A stretch of 64,000 bases of DNA from UBA1479 sp040221095. Its GTDB lineage: Bacteria; Pseudomonadota; Alphaproteobacteria; Rhodospirillales; Casp-alpha2. The notes under the pieces were generated by a model, which saw nothing but the letters and a program-made list of their open reading frames with translations, was not told where the DNA came from and did no database searches. Made by a program: the position numbers and the translations under genes. Below, in pieces: positions 44,448-53,069 of this stretch. The first letter of the stretch is position 1, and every line of letters begins with the position of its first letter. The DNA lies in NCBI GenBank assembly GCA_040221095.1, contig JAVJVP010000003.1, positions 124,001 through 188,000 on the forward strand, given 5' to 3'.

Positions 44448-45809
44448 TTAGATGGTCTGCGATCCGCGGAACTCGGGATAGGCCTCCAGGCCGCATTCGG
44501 CCATGTCGAGACCCTGTTCCTCTTCTTCCGGCGACACCCGGACCCCGCCCATGACCATCTTCAGGACGAACCAGACGATGGTGGAGGTGATGATCACGAA
44601 GATGCCGATGGATCCGACGCCCACGGCCTGCTTGTAGAAGCTGGCGTCGGCGTTGGACAGCGGCACCGCCATGGTGCCCCAGATGCCGGCCACGAGGTGG
44701 ACCGGAATGGCGCCGACCACGTCGTCGATCTTCAGCTTGTCCAGAAGCGGGACGAAGATCACGACGATGACGCCGCCAACGGCACCGATGATCGCGGCCA
44801 GGCCCAGGGAGGGCGTGTCCGGACCGGCGGTGATCGACACCAGGCCGGCCAGGGCGCCGTTGAGCGCCATGGTCAGATCGACCTTCTTGTAGATCAGCTG
44901 GGTCAGGACGATGGCGGCCAGGACCCCGCCGGCGGCGGCGATGTTGGTGTTGATGTAGATGTTGGAGATGGCGATGGCGTCAGCCGCCGAGCCCATGGCG
45001 AGCTGGGAGCCGCCGTTGAACCCGAACCAGCCGAGCCACAGGATGAAGGTGCCCAGGGTGGCGAGCGGCAGATTGGCGCCCGGCATCGGCCGCACGGTGC
45101 CGTCGGCGCCGTACTTGCCCTTGCGGGCTCCGATGATGATGGCGCCGGTCAGGGCCGCCCAGCCGCCCACGGAGTGGACCAGGGTGGAGCCGGCGAAATC
45201 GGCGAAGCCCATTTCGGACAACCAGCCGCCGCCCCACTGCCAGGAGCCCTGGATCGGGTAGATGATGCCCGTCAGGACGACCGTGAAGACCAGGAAGGAC
45301 CACAGCTTGACGCGCTCGGCCACGGTCCCGGAAACGATCGAGGCCGCGGTCGCGACGAACACCAGCTGGAAGAAGAAGTCGGAGGCCGCGGAATAGCCCA
45401 CGGCGCCGTCACCGACGAACTTGCCGGCCGCCGCCGCCGTGTCGTCCTGGCTCCACAGAGAGAAGGAGCCCATGAAACCGCCGTCAACGCCCGAATACAT
45501 CAGGTTGTAGCCGATCAGGTAGTACATGATCGAGGCGATGGAGAACAAGGCGACGTTCTTCAGGCACTGCATGGCGGTGTTCTTGGTCCGCACCAGGCCC
45601 GCTTCGAGCATGGAGAAGCCCGCGGCCATCCACATGACCAGGAAGCCGTGCACCAGGAAGGAAAAGGTGTTGAAGACGAACTGAGATTCGCCGGGAACCT
45701 CGGCATGGGCCGCGCCGGACATGGCCAGCAGCAGCAGGGCCGCCCCCATCACGCCGGCCATACGGGCGGCGCCTTTGGACAGCATATGTTTCAGATTCTC
45801 GATGTTCAT
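44448..45809 (-). CDS. amtB: Ammonium transporter AmtB
   Basis: A 453-residue Amt/Rh-family channel with a cleavable signal (GVMGAALLLLAMSGAAHA) and about 11 membrane helices. The pore signature FNTFSFLVHGFLVMWMAAGF and the twin-His regions (TLVHSVGGWAALTGAI and PVHLVAGIWGTMAVP) are present. It imports ammonium and is blocked by unmodified GlnK. It follows glnK by 11 bp. Confidence 0.97.
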   Translation of the reverse strand: MNIENLKHMLSKGAARMAGVMGAALLLLAMSGAAHAEVPGESQFVFNTFSFLVHGFLVMWMAAGFSMLEAGLVRTKNTAMQCLKNVALFSIASIMYYLIGYNLMYSGVDGGFMGSFSLWSQDDTAAAAGKFVGDGAVGYSAASDFFFQLVFVATAASIVSGTVAERVKLWSFLVFTVVLTGIIYPIQGSWQWGGGWLSEMGFADFAGSTLVHSVGGWAALTGAIIIGARKGKYGADGTVRPMPGANLPLATLGTFILWLGWFGFNGGSQLAMGSAADAIAISNIYINTNIAAAGGVLAAIVLTQLIYKKVDLTMALNGALAGLVSITAGPDTPSLGLAAIIGAVGGVIVVIFVPLLDKLKIDDVVGAIPVHLVAGIWGTMAVPLSNADASFYKQAVGVGSIGIFVIITSTIVWFVLKMVMGGVRVSPEEEEQGLDMAECGLEAYPEFRGSQTI

Positions 45810-45820
45810 TGGAAAACCTC

Positions 45821-46159
45821 CTAAAGGGCATCCCCGCCCGATTCACCCGTGCGGATGCGCACGGCCTGTTCAAGCGAGTAGACGAAAACCTTGCCGTCGC
45901 CGATCTTGCCGGTCTGGGCGGTTTTCTGAATGGTTTCGACGATGGAGGCCACGAGGTCGTCCTTCACGGCGATCTCGAGCTTCACCTTGGGCAGGAAGTT
46001 CACCATGTACTCGGCCCCGCGGTAGATTTCCGCTTGCCCTTTCTGGCGCCCGAAGCCCTTGACCTCACTGACGGTCATGCCTTCAACGCCCAAGGGGGTG
46101 AGGGCCTCTCGAACCTCCTCCAACTTGAACGGCTTGATAACGGCCATGATCAGCTTCAT
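45821..46159 (-). CDS. glnK: Nitrogen regulatory PII protein (GlnK type)
   Basis: A 112-residue PII signal protein sensing 2-oxoglutarate and ATP/ADP. The T-loop KGFGRQKGQAEIYRGAEYMV carries the uridylylated Tyr51, and GKIGDGKVFV is the nucleotide motif. Position next to amtB argues for GlnK over GlnB. I chose the ATG at 46159 after AAAGGA. A degenerate sigma-54-like element (GGCACGGTTCTTGA on the minus strand, 46271-46286) has GA instead of GC at -12. Confidence 0.95.
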   Translation of the reverse strand: MKLIMAVIKPFKLEEVREALTPLGVEGMTVSEVKGFGRQKGQAEIYRGAEYMVNFLPKVKLEIAVKDDLVASIVETIQKTAQTGKIGDGKVFVYSLEQAVRIRTGESGGDAL

Positions 46160-46363
46160 TTCGTTAATCCTTTCCGCTTTTTGGCCACGTCCCGGACGGG
46201 CGACCGGAACTTCCAGCGCCCGCCGATGGTAATGTGCCGGACCCCATGGCCCGATTTCGCAGCGCACAATTTCAAGAACCGTGCCGGAATCCAGACAAGT
46301 TAACTCTCCCCTTACATATCAATGCGTTAGAGAGTTTCGGCCGGGCTTGATGGTAGGTTTGTG

Positions 46364-46404
46364 TGCACAATTATTATCCAAAAAATGTTTTTTGCACATT
46401 TATT
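46364..46404. repeat. Paired direct repeat in the glnK-ubiquinone hydroxylase gap
   Basis: TGCACAATTATT (46364-46375) and TGCACATTTATT (46393-46404) match at 11 of 12 positions, 29 bp apart, in an AT-rich part of the 348-bp divergent gap. They could be regulator-binding sites. Apart from the weak sigma-54-like element, the gap holds nothing else I can name. Confidence 0.4.
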
Positions 46405-46507
46405 GCTCAGTCATGACATCTGGACATTAAGCGCCGCCGGGGTGATTCTTGGCCCCGAACAGGCTGGGCCTTTCCGGCCCGGACCGGCAGCGGCAAAGGC
46501 GCGTTTC

Positions 46508-47788
46508 ATGACCGGGACAACGGACGCAGCGACCGGCACGGGGGCGCCTGGCACGGCGGTCGATGTGACCGCCGACGTGGCGATCGTCGGCGGCGGCCTG
46601 GTCGGCGGCACGCTCGCCGTGCTGCTGGCCGATGCCGGGCTCTCCGTCATCCTGGTCGACCGCGCCGATCCGGGGGTGGGGCTCGACGCGGGGTTCGACG
46701 GCCGCGCCTCTGCCATCGCCCTGGCGACCCATCGGGTGCTGGTGGCGGCGGGATTGTGGGATTATCTGGGCCCCCGGTCCTCGCCGATCCGGGACATCCG
46801 GGTCGCCGACGCGGGCTCGCTTCTGTTTCTGCATTACGATCACAGCCTGGTCGGCGACGCCCCCTTCGGCCATATGATCGAGAACCGCCATCTGCGCCGC
46901 GCCCTGCATGACGCGCAGCGGGCGGCCCGCAACCTGACCGTCGTCGCCCCCGCCGAGATCGCCGCCATGGACCTGGACCCCGCCGCCGCCCGGCTGACCC
47001 TGGCCGACGGGCGGACCCTGACGGCGTCTCTCATCGTCGGCGCCGACGGCCGCGCGTCGCGCACCCGCACCTGGGCCGGCATCCGCACCACGGGTTGGGA
47101 CTACGGCCAGACGGGCATCGTCTGCACGGTCGACCACGAACGGCCCCACGGCTTCGTCGCCCATGAACATTTCCTCGCCGCCGGCCCCTTCGCGATCCTG
47201 CCGATCAAGGGAGAGCCGGGCGGCGAGCAGCACCAATCGTCCCTGGTCTGGACGGAACGGGACGCCCTGGCCCCGGCCCTGATGGCGCTGTCCGACGACG
47301 ACTTCCTGGCCGAACTGGCGCTCCGCTTCGGCGACTTCCTGGGCTCCCTCGCCCTGGTCGGCCCGCGCTGGAGCTACCCCCTCGCCCTTCTGGTCGCCGA
47401 ACGGGCGACGGCGCCGCGTTATGCCCTGGCGGGTGACGCCCTGCACGGCATGCACCCCATCGCCGGCCAGGGTCTGAACATGGGCCTGCGCGACGTCGCG
47501 GTGCTGGCCGAGGTCCTTGCCGACGCCAAGGCCCTGGGCCTGGACCTGGGGTCGTCCGCCGTGCTTGAGGATTACGAGCGCGGCCGCCGCTTCGACAATT
47601 CCCTCATGCTGGGCATGACCGACGCCCTCAACCGCCTGTTCTCCAACGCCGTGCCGCCGCTGCGCCTGGCCCGCGACCTGGGCCTGGGGGCGGTCAACGC
47701 CCTGCCCGAGGTCAAGAAATACTTCATGCGCCATGCCATGGGCGAGGTCGGACGCCTGCCGCGCCTGATGCGGGGCGACGCGCCATAG
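46508..47788 (+). CDS. UbiH/UbiF/COQ6-family FAD hydroxylase
   Basis: A 426-residue FAD monooxygenase. The N-terminal loop is DVAIVGGGLVGGTLAVLLADAG; VGADGRASRTR and the second FAD motif YALAGDALHGMHPIAGQGLN complete the pattern of ubiquinone-ring hydroxylases (UbiH, UbiF, UbiI, UbiM). Which ring carbon it hydroxylates cannot be read from sequence. I chose ATG 46508; upstream open frame crosses the AT-rich regulatory gap and is not coding-like. Confidence 0.92.
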   Translation: MTGTTDAATGTGAPGTAVDVTADVAIVGGGLVGGTLAVLLADAGLSVILVDRADPGVGLDAGFDGRASAIALATHRVLVAAGLWDYLGPRSSPIRDIRVADAGSLLFLHYDHSLVGDAPFGHMIENRHLRRALHDAQRAARNLTVVAPAEIAAMDLDPAAARLTLADGRTLTASLIVGADGRASRTRTWAGIRTTGWDYGQTGIVCTVDHERPHGFVAHEHFLAAGPFAILPIKGEPGGEQHQSSLVWTERDALAPALMALSDDDFLAELALRFGDFLGSLALVGPRWSYPLALLVAERATAPRYALAGDALHGMHPIAGQGLNMGLRDVAVLAEVLADAKALGLDLGSSAVLEDYERGRRFDNSLMLGMTDALNRLFSNAVPPLRLARDLGLGAVNALPEVKKYFMRHAMGEVGRLPRLMRGDAP

Positions 47789-47916
47789 GGGTTTCGGGTC
47801 CCGTTAGCGGGCCCGCCGCGTCCGGCGGACGCAACGTTTGACGGACACTGCGGAAGCATTTAACAGGAGAGCCCGGCCCGCAGCGGGGCCGCGCAAGACG
47901 AAAATGGACGGCGCCC

Positions 47917-48576
47917 ATGACCACTCCCTCCGCCAATACGGTGCGGCTTCAGGCCAGCCTGGACAGTTGCGAAACGCGGCGGGAGCCGTTTTCCCATTGG
48001 CTGCTCGACGACGTGTTCACGGATGATGTGGTGGCGGGCCTGCGCGCCCTGCCGTTCGATGCCCCCCGCGTCGAGTATACAAAAGGCGCCCGCGCCGCCA
48101 ACAACGACAGCCGCAGTTATTTCGATCCGGGCCGGCGCGGCGAATTCGCCGTCTGCGAGGACATCGCCCAGGGCTTTCAGGCCCCGGCCACGGTCAAGCG
48201 CATCGAAAAGATGTGCGGCATCGACCTCGCGGGCAGTTTCCTACGCCTGGAATACGCCCAGGACCGCGACGGCTTCTGGCTGCACCCGCATAAGGACATC
48301 TCGGTCAAGAAGCTGAGCCTGCTGGTCTATCTGTCCCAGGCGCCCGAGGGCGAGGACTGGGGTACGGACATCTTTTCCGGGCCCAAGGAAGAAGACTATT
48401 TCGGCCCGACCCCGCACCGCCAGAACCGGGCCCTGGTGTTCGTGCCGGGCGCGGACACCTGGCACGGCTTCCGCCGCAAGCCGATCACCGGCGTGCGCCA
48501 GACCCTGATCGTCAACTACGTCGGCGACGACTGGAACAACACCCACGAACTGGCCTTCCCGGGCCAGCCGGTCTAG
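47917..48576 (+). CDS. 2-oxoglutarate/Fe(II)-dependent oxygenase
   Basis: A 219-residue protein of the prolyl-4-hydroxylase-like superfamily. The iron site is H125-x-D127 (LHPHKDISVKKLSLLVYLS) with distal His183 (DTWHGFRR), and Arg194 would bind 2-oxoglutarate. The substrate is unknown; it could be a protein side chain or a small molecule. ATG 47917, 128 bp after the hydroxylase gene, perhaps in the same unit. Confidence 0.85.
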   Translation: MTTPSANTVRLQASLDSCETRREPFSHWLLDDVFTDDVVAGLRALPFDAPRVEYTKGARAANNDSRSYFDPGRRGEFAVCEDIAQGFQAPATVKRIEKMCGIDLAGSFLRLEYAQDRDGFWLHPHKDISVKKLSLLVYLSQAPEGEDWGTDIFSGPKEEDYFGPTPHRQNRALVFVPGADTWHGFRRKPITGVRQTLIVNYVGDDWNNTHELAFPGQPV

Positions 48577-48680
48577 GACCCGATCGGCATACCTTCCCCG
48601 CCATTAAATCGGCCGCCGTCAGGCAGACGTCAGCTTCGTTGTTCATAAGACGGGTGAACTCGGATTAAGGGTGTTCAACC

Positions 48681-49544
48681 GTGTTTGCCCGGAAGAATAT
48701 CATCGTATTTTCCTTGCGCCGCCTGTGGCGGTCCCGGCTGGCCCCGGTGGGGCTCGGCGCGGTGCTGTGCGCCGCCGCCGTCCCCGCCGCCGCGGCCACC
48801 TGCGAGCCCTTTGCCAGCGATCCCTACGTCGGCGCCGTCAGCCACGAACAGGTCATCCAGTATGTCGACCGGCAGTTCGCCGGGGATTGGGAGCGCTACA
48901 TCCAGATGCAGGCCGAGCGCATCCGACGGATCGACGCCATCGCCCGGCAGGGCAAGGCGCTGCCGGTAAGGCAGGGCGGCGGGCGGGTCGATCTGAGGGG
49001 CGGCGCCCTGGACCATTACGTCGATCTGGCGCGGGCACGGCTGCGCGTGCTGCGCTGTCTGAGCCGCCGGCCCGAAGCGGTGATCGAGGCTTCGGCCGCC
49101 AGCCTCAACGATTTCGCGACGGCGGCCGGCGGCGATCAGGTCGCCGTGGCGCCCCGAACCGCAACCGCCGCCGTCCCCAAACCCCAGGCCACCGAAACAG
49201 CGCCGGCGCTGCAGCAGGCGCGCCTGCAACTGCGCAGCGTGGTCGCCAACCCGCCGGCGCCGCCCCATGACCTGGTCATCATGGCGTCCTGCGACGGCAC
49301 CAATGCGCTGGTCAAGGTCGCCAATGTGGGCGCGGCCTTCCCGGCGCCCGGGAACATCACCGTGTTCCGCCTGGACGCGGACCGGCAGGTCGTGAAGACC
49401 CGGCGCGTGCAGCTCGGCGCCAAGCAGGTCTCATCCTTCACGGTCAAGGGACAGCCGGGCGTGACGGAACGCTACGGCGTGTTCGTCGATCCGTCCTGGT
49501 ACTTCCGCGGCCAAACGGTCGACGCCGCCCTGACCTGCGGCTGA
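48681..49544 (+). CDS. Secreted protein of unknown function
   Basis: A 287-residue protein with a signal peptide (LAPVGLGAVLCAAAVPAAAA). The mature N-terminal half is helical and charged, with VIQYVDRQFAGDWERYIQMQ. An Ala/Pro/Thr-rich linker near residues 150-185 leads to a C-terminal part (LVIMASCDGTNALVKVANVG, then GNITVFRLDADRQVV) that looks like a beta-sandwich of CARDB-like type. Four mature cysteines could form disulfides. Start GTG 48681, ribosome site weak. I do not recognise the family. Confidence 0.8.
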   Translation: MFARKNIIVFSLRRLWRSRLAPVGLGAVLCAAAVPAAAATCEPFASDPYVGAVSHEQVIQYVDRQFAGDWERYIQMQAERIRRIDAIARQGKALPVRQGGGRVDLRGGALDHYVDLARARLRVLRCLSRRPEAVIEASAASLNDFATAAGGDQVAVAPRTATAAVPKPQATETAPALQQARLQLRSVVANPPAPPHDLVIMASCDGTNALVKVANVGAAFPAPGNITVFRLDADRQVVKTRRVQLGAKQVSSFTVKGQPGVTERYGVFVDPSWYFRGQTVDAALTCG

Positions 49545-49555
49545 GCGCCGGCCTC

Positions 49556-49615
49556 CTTCCCCCCGTCTCCATCCCTCGTGCCCCATCCCTCGTTCCCCAT
49601 CCCCTTCCCCGCGCG
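49556..49615. repeat. Low-complexity CCATCCCTCGT direct repeats
   Basis: The 157-bp gap before the flavoprotein gene has a pyrimidine-rich run in which CCATCCCTCG occurs twice, followed by CCCCATCCCC. It contains almost no purines on the plus strand. It could be a Rho-loading site or replication-slippage debris. Confidence 0.5.
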
Positions 49616-49701
49616 GCGTGGGGAATTTCCTTGCCATCCCCACCCTTGATCGCGTTGAAATGAATCCGGGGGGTGCGACGGACGGCTGGGAGGCAAGGCC
49701 C

Positions 49702-51669
49702 GTGACGATCAATGTTGAATGGCGCGACTACGACGTGGTCGTGGTCGGCTCGGGCGGGGCCGGCAGTGCCGCGGCGGACGCGGCGGCGGCGGCAGGGGCC
49801 CGCGTGCTGGTCGTGTCCAAGGACCCCATCGCTTGTTCCGACACCAAGATTTCCGAAGGCAACGCGACCGTGCGCGGCACGGTCAGCGACGCGGATACGG
49901 AACGCAACCTGTCCGACAACCTGCGCGTCTCGGGGGCCGACCTGCCGCTGCCGGCCCTGACCGACGCCTATGCCCGGGACAGCCGCGCCGGCTATGACTG
50001 GTACCGGGCCCACGGCCTGCGGCCCAAGATCAACCAGGAGCGAAAAGGCCCCTATGCCCGGCCCCTGGCCAAGGGCGGGCATACGGTGGCGCGATCCGTC
50101 GGGCATAAGAACGCGGGCGTCGCCTTCAGCCATGCGGGCTGGGACGCGGTGATCGAAAGTCTCCGCATCGACTATCTGGAGGACGCCTGGTTTCTCGACC
50201 TCGCCCTGGAAGACGCCGGCGACGGCGCCCCGGGCCGTGTCGCGGGCGGCCTGATCTATCATGCTGCGGCGGGCACCCTGGTCGCCGTGCGCACGCCCGC
50301 CGTGGTGATGGCCTCCGGCGGGCTCAACACCCTCTACTTTCCCAAGACCGACACCATGCGCGGCAATACGGGCGACGGTTACGCCGCCGCCGCCCGCGCC
50401 GGGGCCGACCTGGTCGACATGGAACAGGTGCAGTTCCTGCCGTTCTGCCTGACCGCCCCGGCGTCCTACGAAGGGTTGCTGGTCGGCGAGCCGTCGACGG
50501 CGAGTTTCCTCGGTGTGCTGCGCGACCGCCACGGCACGGTCATCCTGGACGGCGTCTATCTGCGCACCCGCGCCGAATGTTCCGCCGCCATCATGCGCGC
50601 CGTCGCCGACGGCCGCGGCACGGACGGCGGCGGGGCCTATCTGGATCTCACGGCGAACGCCCGCCTGCCGCGCTCCGGTAAGGGCTTCATGCGCTATCTG
50701 GAAACCTCCATGCCCTCCGCCTACCGCACGGCCCGCCAGGCCTTCAGCAAGCCGGCGGTGCGCTGCGAGGAACCCTGGGAAGTGCGCCCCGCCGCCCATT
50801 ACACCATGGGCGGCATCCGGGTCGACGCCACGGGCGCGTCCGTCGGCGGCCCGGGCGACGGCACCGCCACGGCCGGGCTGTCCGGGCTGTTCGCCGCCGG
50901 TCAGGCCATGGGCGGCGTGTTCGGGGCCAACCGCCTGGGCTCCACCGCGCTCACGGAAAACGCCGTGTTCGGCCTGCGCGCCGGGCGCGGTGCGGCGGAC
51001 CATGCGCGGACCCGCCCCCCTGCCCCCGGCGACGACGCCTTCCGCCCGCTGATCGCCGCCGCCGCGGCCCGGTTCGGACAGGCGGGCGGCGAGGCGCCGG
51101 CGCATCTCAAGCTCGAATTACAGCGCGCGGCCTGGGACAACATCGGCCCGGCCCGCACGGCCGGCAGCCTGGACCGCATGGACGCCGTGATCGACGGCCT
51201 GGCCGACCGCGCCGGGCGCGCGGCGGTGCCCGGTTACGGCCTGTGGAATCAGGCCTTCATCGAATGGGCGGAACTGCGCAGCCTGCTCGACGTTGCCCGC
51301 GCGGTGACCGCGGCGGCCCGCGAACGGGACGCCAGCGTCGGCGGCCATGTGCGCCTGGACCGGCCCCAGGTGTCGATCCTGGCGCAGCCCTATTCGACCG
51401 TGGTGCGGGGGCAGGCCGGGAATGATGGCGTGCTGCGCTTTCACGCGGTCCGCGCCCGCCGGCCGCGCACGCCGGCGGGGCGCCTGTGCGTCATGCGCCT
51501 GAAGGACGCCGGGCGCAAGGCCCAGGCGAAGATGCTCAGCCTGCTGCCGCCGGCCCTGCTCGACCCCATCCTCGACCGCCGCTACCGGGCCATCCTGGGT
51601 CCGGGCGACGCCGCCCCGCCCCTGTCGCCCGGCGGGCCCGCCGCCGCCGTCGCCGATGCCGCCGACTAG
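49702..51669 (+). CDS. SDH/fumarate reductase-type flavoprotein subunit
   Basis: A 655-residue FAD protein of the succinate dehydrogenase/fumarate reductase family. The FAD loop VVVGSGGAGSAAADAAAAAG, active-site HYTMGGIRVD and GANRLGSTALTENAVFGLRAG are all present. Where SdhA and FrdA have the His that binds FAD covalently (S-H-T), this protein reads S-D-T (ACSDTKISEGN), so FAD is probably not covalently bound. I chose GTG 49702 after GGGAGG. The iron-sulfur partner follows 12 bp later. The real substrate (succinate, fumarate or another dicarboxylate) is open. Confidence 0.88.
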   Translation: MTINVEWRDYDVVVVGSGGAGSAAADAAAAAGARVLVVSKDPIACSDTKISEGNATVRGTVSDADTERNLSDNLRVSGADLPLPALTDAYARDSRAGYDWYRAHGLRPKINQERKGPYARPLAKGGHTVARSVGHKNAGVAFSHAGWDAVIESLRIDYLEDAWFLDLALEDAGDGAPGRVAGGLIYHAAAGTLVAVRTPAVVMASGGLNTLYFPKTDTMRGNTGDGYAAAARAGADLVDMEQVQFLPFCLTAPASYEGLLVGEPSTASFLGVLRDRHGTVILDGVYLRTRAECSAAIMRAVADGRGTDGGGAYLDLTANARLPRSGKGFMRYLETSMPSAYRTARQAFSKPAVRCEEPWEVRPAAHYTMGGIRVDATGASVGGPGDGTATAGLSGLFAAGQAMGGVFGANRLGSTALTENAVFGLRAGRGAADHARTRPPAPGDDAFRPLIAAAAARFGQAGGEAPAHLKLELQRAAWDNIGPARTAGSLDRMDAVIDGLADRAGRAAVPGYGLWNQAFIEWAELRSLLDVARAVTAAARERDASVGGHVRLDRPQVSILAQPYSTVVRGQAGNDGVLRFHAVRARRPRTPAGRLCVMRLKDAGRKAQAKMLSLLPPALLDPILDRRYRAILGPGDAAPPLSPGGPAAAVADAAD

Positions 51670-51681
51670 AAAGCCCAGCCC

Positions 51682-52416
51682 ATGAAAATTGATATCGTCA
51701 CCATCCGCAACGGCGTCCGCGAGGTCGTCGCCTATGACTACCGCCCGCGCCAGGAGGGCGAACGGCCCATGATCCTGGACGTTCTGCTGCAGGCCCAGGC
51801 GACGGCAATGCCGGATCTCGCCTTCCGCTACGGCTGCCGGGCGCGCAATTGCGGGGTCTGCACGGTCGACGTCAACGGCCGCCCGCGCATCGCCTGCCGG
51901 GCCCGCGTGCGCGACGGCGACCGCATCGAGCCCATGGCGACCCTGCCCGTGCTGGCCGACCTGGTGGTGCGCCGCGACGGCATCGCCCGCCAGTTGCAGG
52001 GCCGCACGACGGCGGACCACCGCGACCCGGACCTGAACGAAGAGGCGCCCGAGGCCTACCACGACCTGACCGCCTGCATCGAATGCTATGCCTGTCTGGA
52101 CGGCTGTCCCATGCATGCCCGCAATTTCGCAGACGGCGCCGACGATGCGGCCCAGCCCGACCCGGCGACGGGCTACCGCTGGGGCAATCCCTTTTCGCTG
52201 TTGAAGCTGCAGCGCCTGCGCCTCGACCCCTGCGTGACCGGGGACGGCCGCCGGGCGGCGCTGGACGCGGCGGTCGATCTCGGCCTCGACGCTTGCGTCG
52301 GCTGCAAGGGCTGCAAATGCGGCGTCGGCATCGACCTCAAGGGCGGGGTCGTCGGCGAGTTGCTGGCCGCCGCCGGGGACAGGCTGCCCGCCCAGGGGGG
52401 CGGGGCCGGTACCTAG
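51682..52416 (+). CDS. SDH/fumarate reductase-type iron-sulfur subunit
   Basis: A 244-residue electron-transfer subunit. Cys 52/57/60/72 (GCRARNCGVC, then RIAC) match the plant-type [2Fe-2S] site, and Cys 132/135/138/142 (CIECYACLDGCP) a [4Fe-4S] site. The last site is odd: C205-x2-C208-x2-C211-x-C213 (CVGCKGCKCGVGIDLKG) instead of the usual SdhB C-x5-C-x3-CP. No membrane-anchor genes follow. It ends four bases into the convergent DUF971 gene. Confidence 0.88.
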   Translation: MKIDIVTIRNGVREVVAYDYRPRQEGERPMILDVLLQAQATAMPDLAFRYGCRARNCGVCTVDVNGRPRIACRARVRDGDRIEPMATLPVLADLVVRRDGIARQLQGRTTADHRDPDLNEEAPEAYHDLTACIECYACLDGCPMHARNFADGADDAAQPDPATGYRWGNPFSLLKLQRLRLDPCVTGDGRRAALDAAVDLGLDACVGCKGCKCGVGIDLKGGVVGELLAAAGDRLPAQGGGAGT

Positions 52417-52820
52417 GGGTCGCGCTTCAGGCCCTTGGCGTCGAGCGCCTCGAGATAGCGGGACCACAGTTCGTCCTGTCGCGTGCCCATGTCGTAGAGG
52501 AACTCCCACGAAAAGATGCCGGTGTCGTGCAGGTCGTCGAACTTGAGCCGCACGGCGTAGTTGCCCACGGGCTCGGCGCCGATGATGTTGACGTGGCGGC
52601 GGCCGGCGATCACGGTCTTTTGCCCGGGGCCGTGGCCCTGGACCTCGGCCGACGGGCTTTCCACGCGCAGCAGCTCCGCCGGGATGCGGAACTTGGCGCC
52701 GTCGTCGAAATCGACCTCCAGCACCTTGTCGTCCTTCTTGATGCGCAGCTCGACCGGCGTGTGGCGGCTGCCGTGGTTGCCGGTGGCGGTCTGCGACTGA
52801 AACGTCTTTCCGGTCGTCAT
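52413..52820 (-). CDS. DUF971 domain protein
   Basis: A 135-residue protein of the DUF971 (gamma-butyrobetaine hydroxylase N-terminal-like) family: TPVELRIKKDDKVLEVDFDD, then FRIPAELLRVESPSAE and YAVRLKFDDLHDTGIFSWE. The related Fe-S scaffold or Mrp fusions suggest a role near iron-sulfur assembly, which is inference. Its start overlaps the Trm112-like gene stop by four bases. Confidence 0.9.
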   Translation of the reverse strand: MTTGKTFQSQTATGNHGSRHTPVELRIKKDDKVLEVDFDDGAKFRIPAELLRVESPSAEVQGHGPGQKTVIAGRRHVNIIGAEPVGNYAVRLKFDDLHDTGIFSWEFLYDMGTRQDELWSRYLEALDAKGLKRDP

Positions 52821-53020
52821 GGTTGGGCGCTCCCGCCGTCGGCTTTGATCTGGCGCGCCTCGTCCGGCAGCATGATGGGGATGCCGTCGCGGATGGGATA
52901 GGCCAGGCCGGCCTGGCGGCTGACCAGCTCGCCCTTGGCCGCGTCGTAGTCCAGCGGCCCCTTGGTCACGGGACAGACCAGAATTTCCAGCAGTTTCGGG
53001 TCCACTTGGGCGTTGCTCAT
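52817..53020 (-). CDS. Trm112 family protein (UPF0434)
   Basis: A 67-residue protein of the YcaR/Trm112 family: DPKLLEILVCPVTKGPLDYD, then GLAYPIRDGIPIMLPDEAR. In eukaryotes and archaea Trm112 activates methyltransferases; the bacterial role is unknown. Only one zinc-type cysteine remains, as in many proteobacterial members. Start ATG 53020; a TTG directly before it is in frame. Confidence 0.93.
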   Translation of the reverse strand: MSNAQVDPKLLEILVCPVTKGPLDYDAAKGELVSRQAGLAYPIRDGIPIMLPDEARQIKADGGSAQP

Positions 53021-53069
53021 CAATGCCGTCTCCTTCGGTTGTCCCGGTTGTTCCCCCGGGCGGGATGTG

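Noticed and set aside
46271..46286. Sigma-54 promoter for glnK-amtB
   Set aside because: GG is followed after 10 bases by GA rather than GC, so it does not meet the core consensus. Listed only as a degenerate candidate.
49444..51105. 553-codon minus-strand ORF antisense to the flavoprotein gene
   Set aside because: Shadow frame with no family features; the plus-strand flavoprotein is unambiguous.
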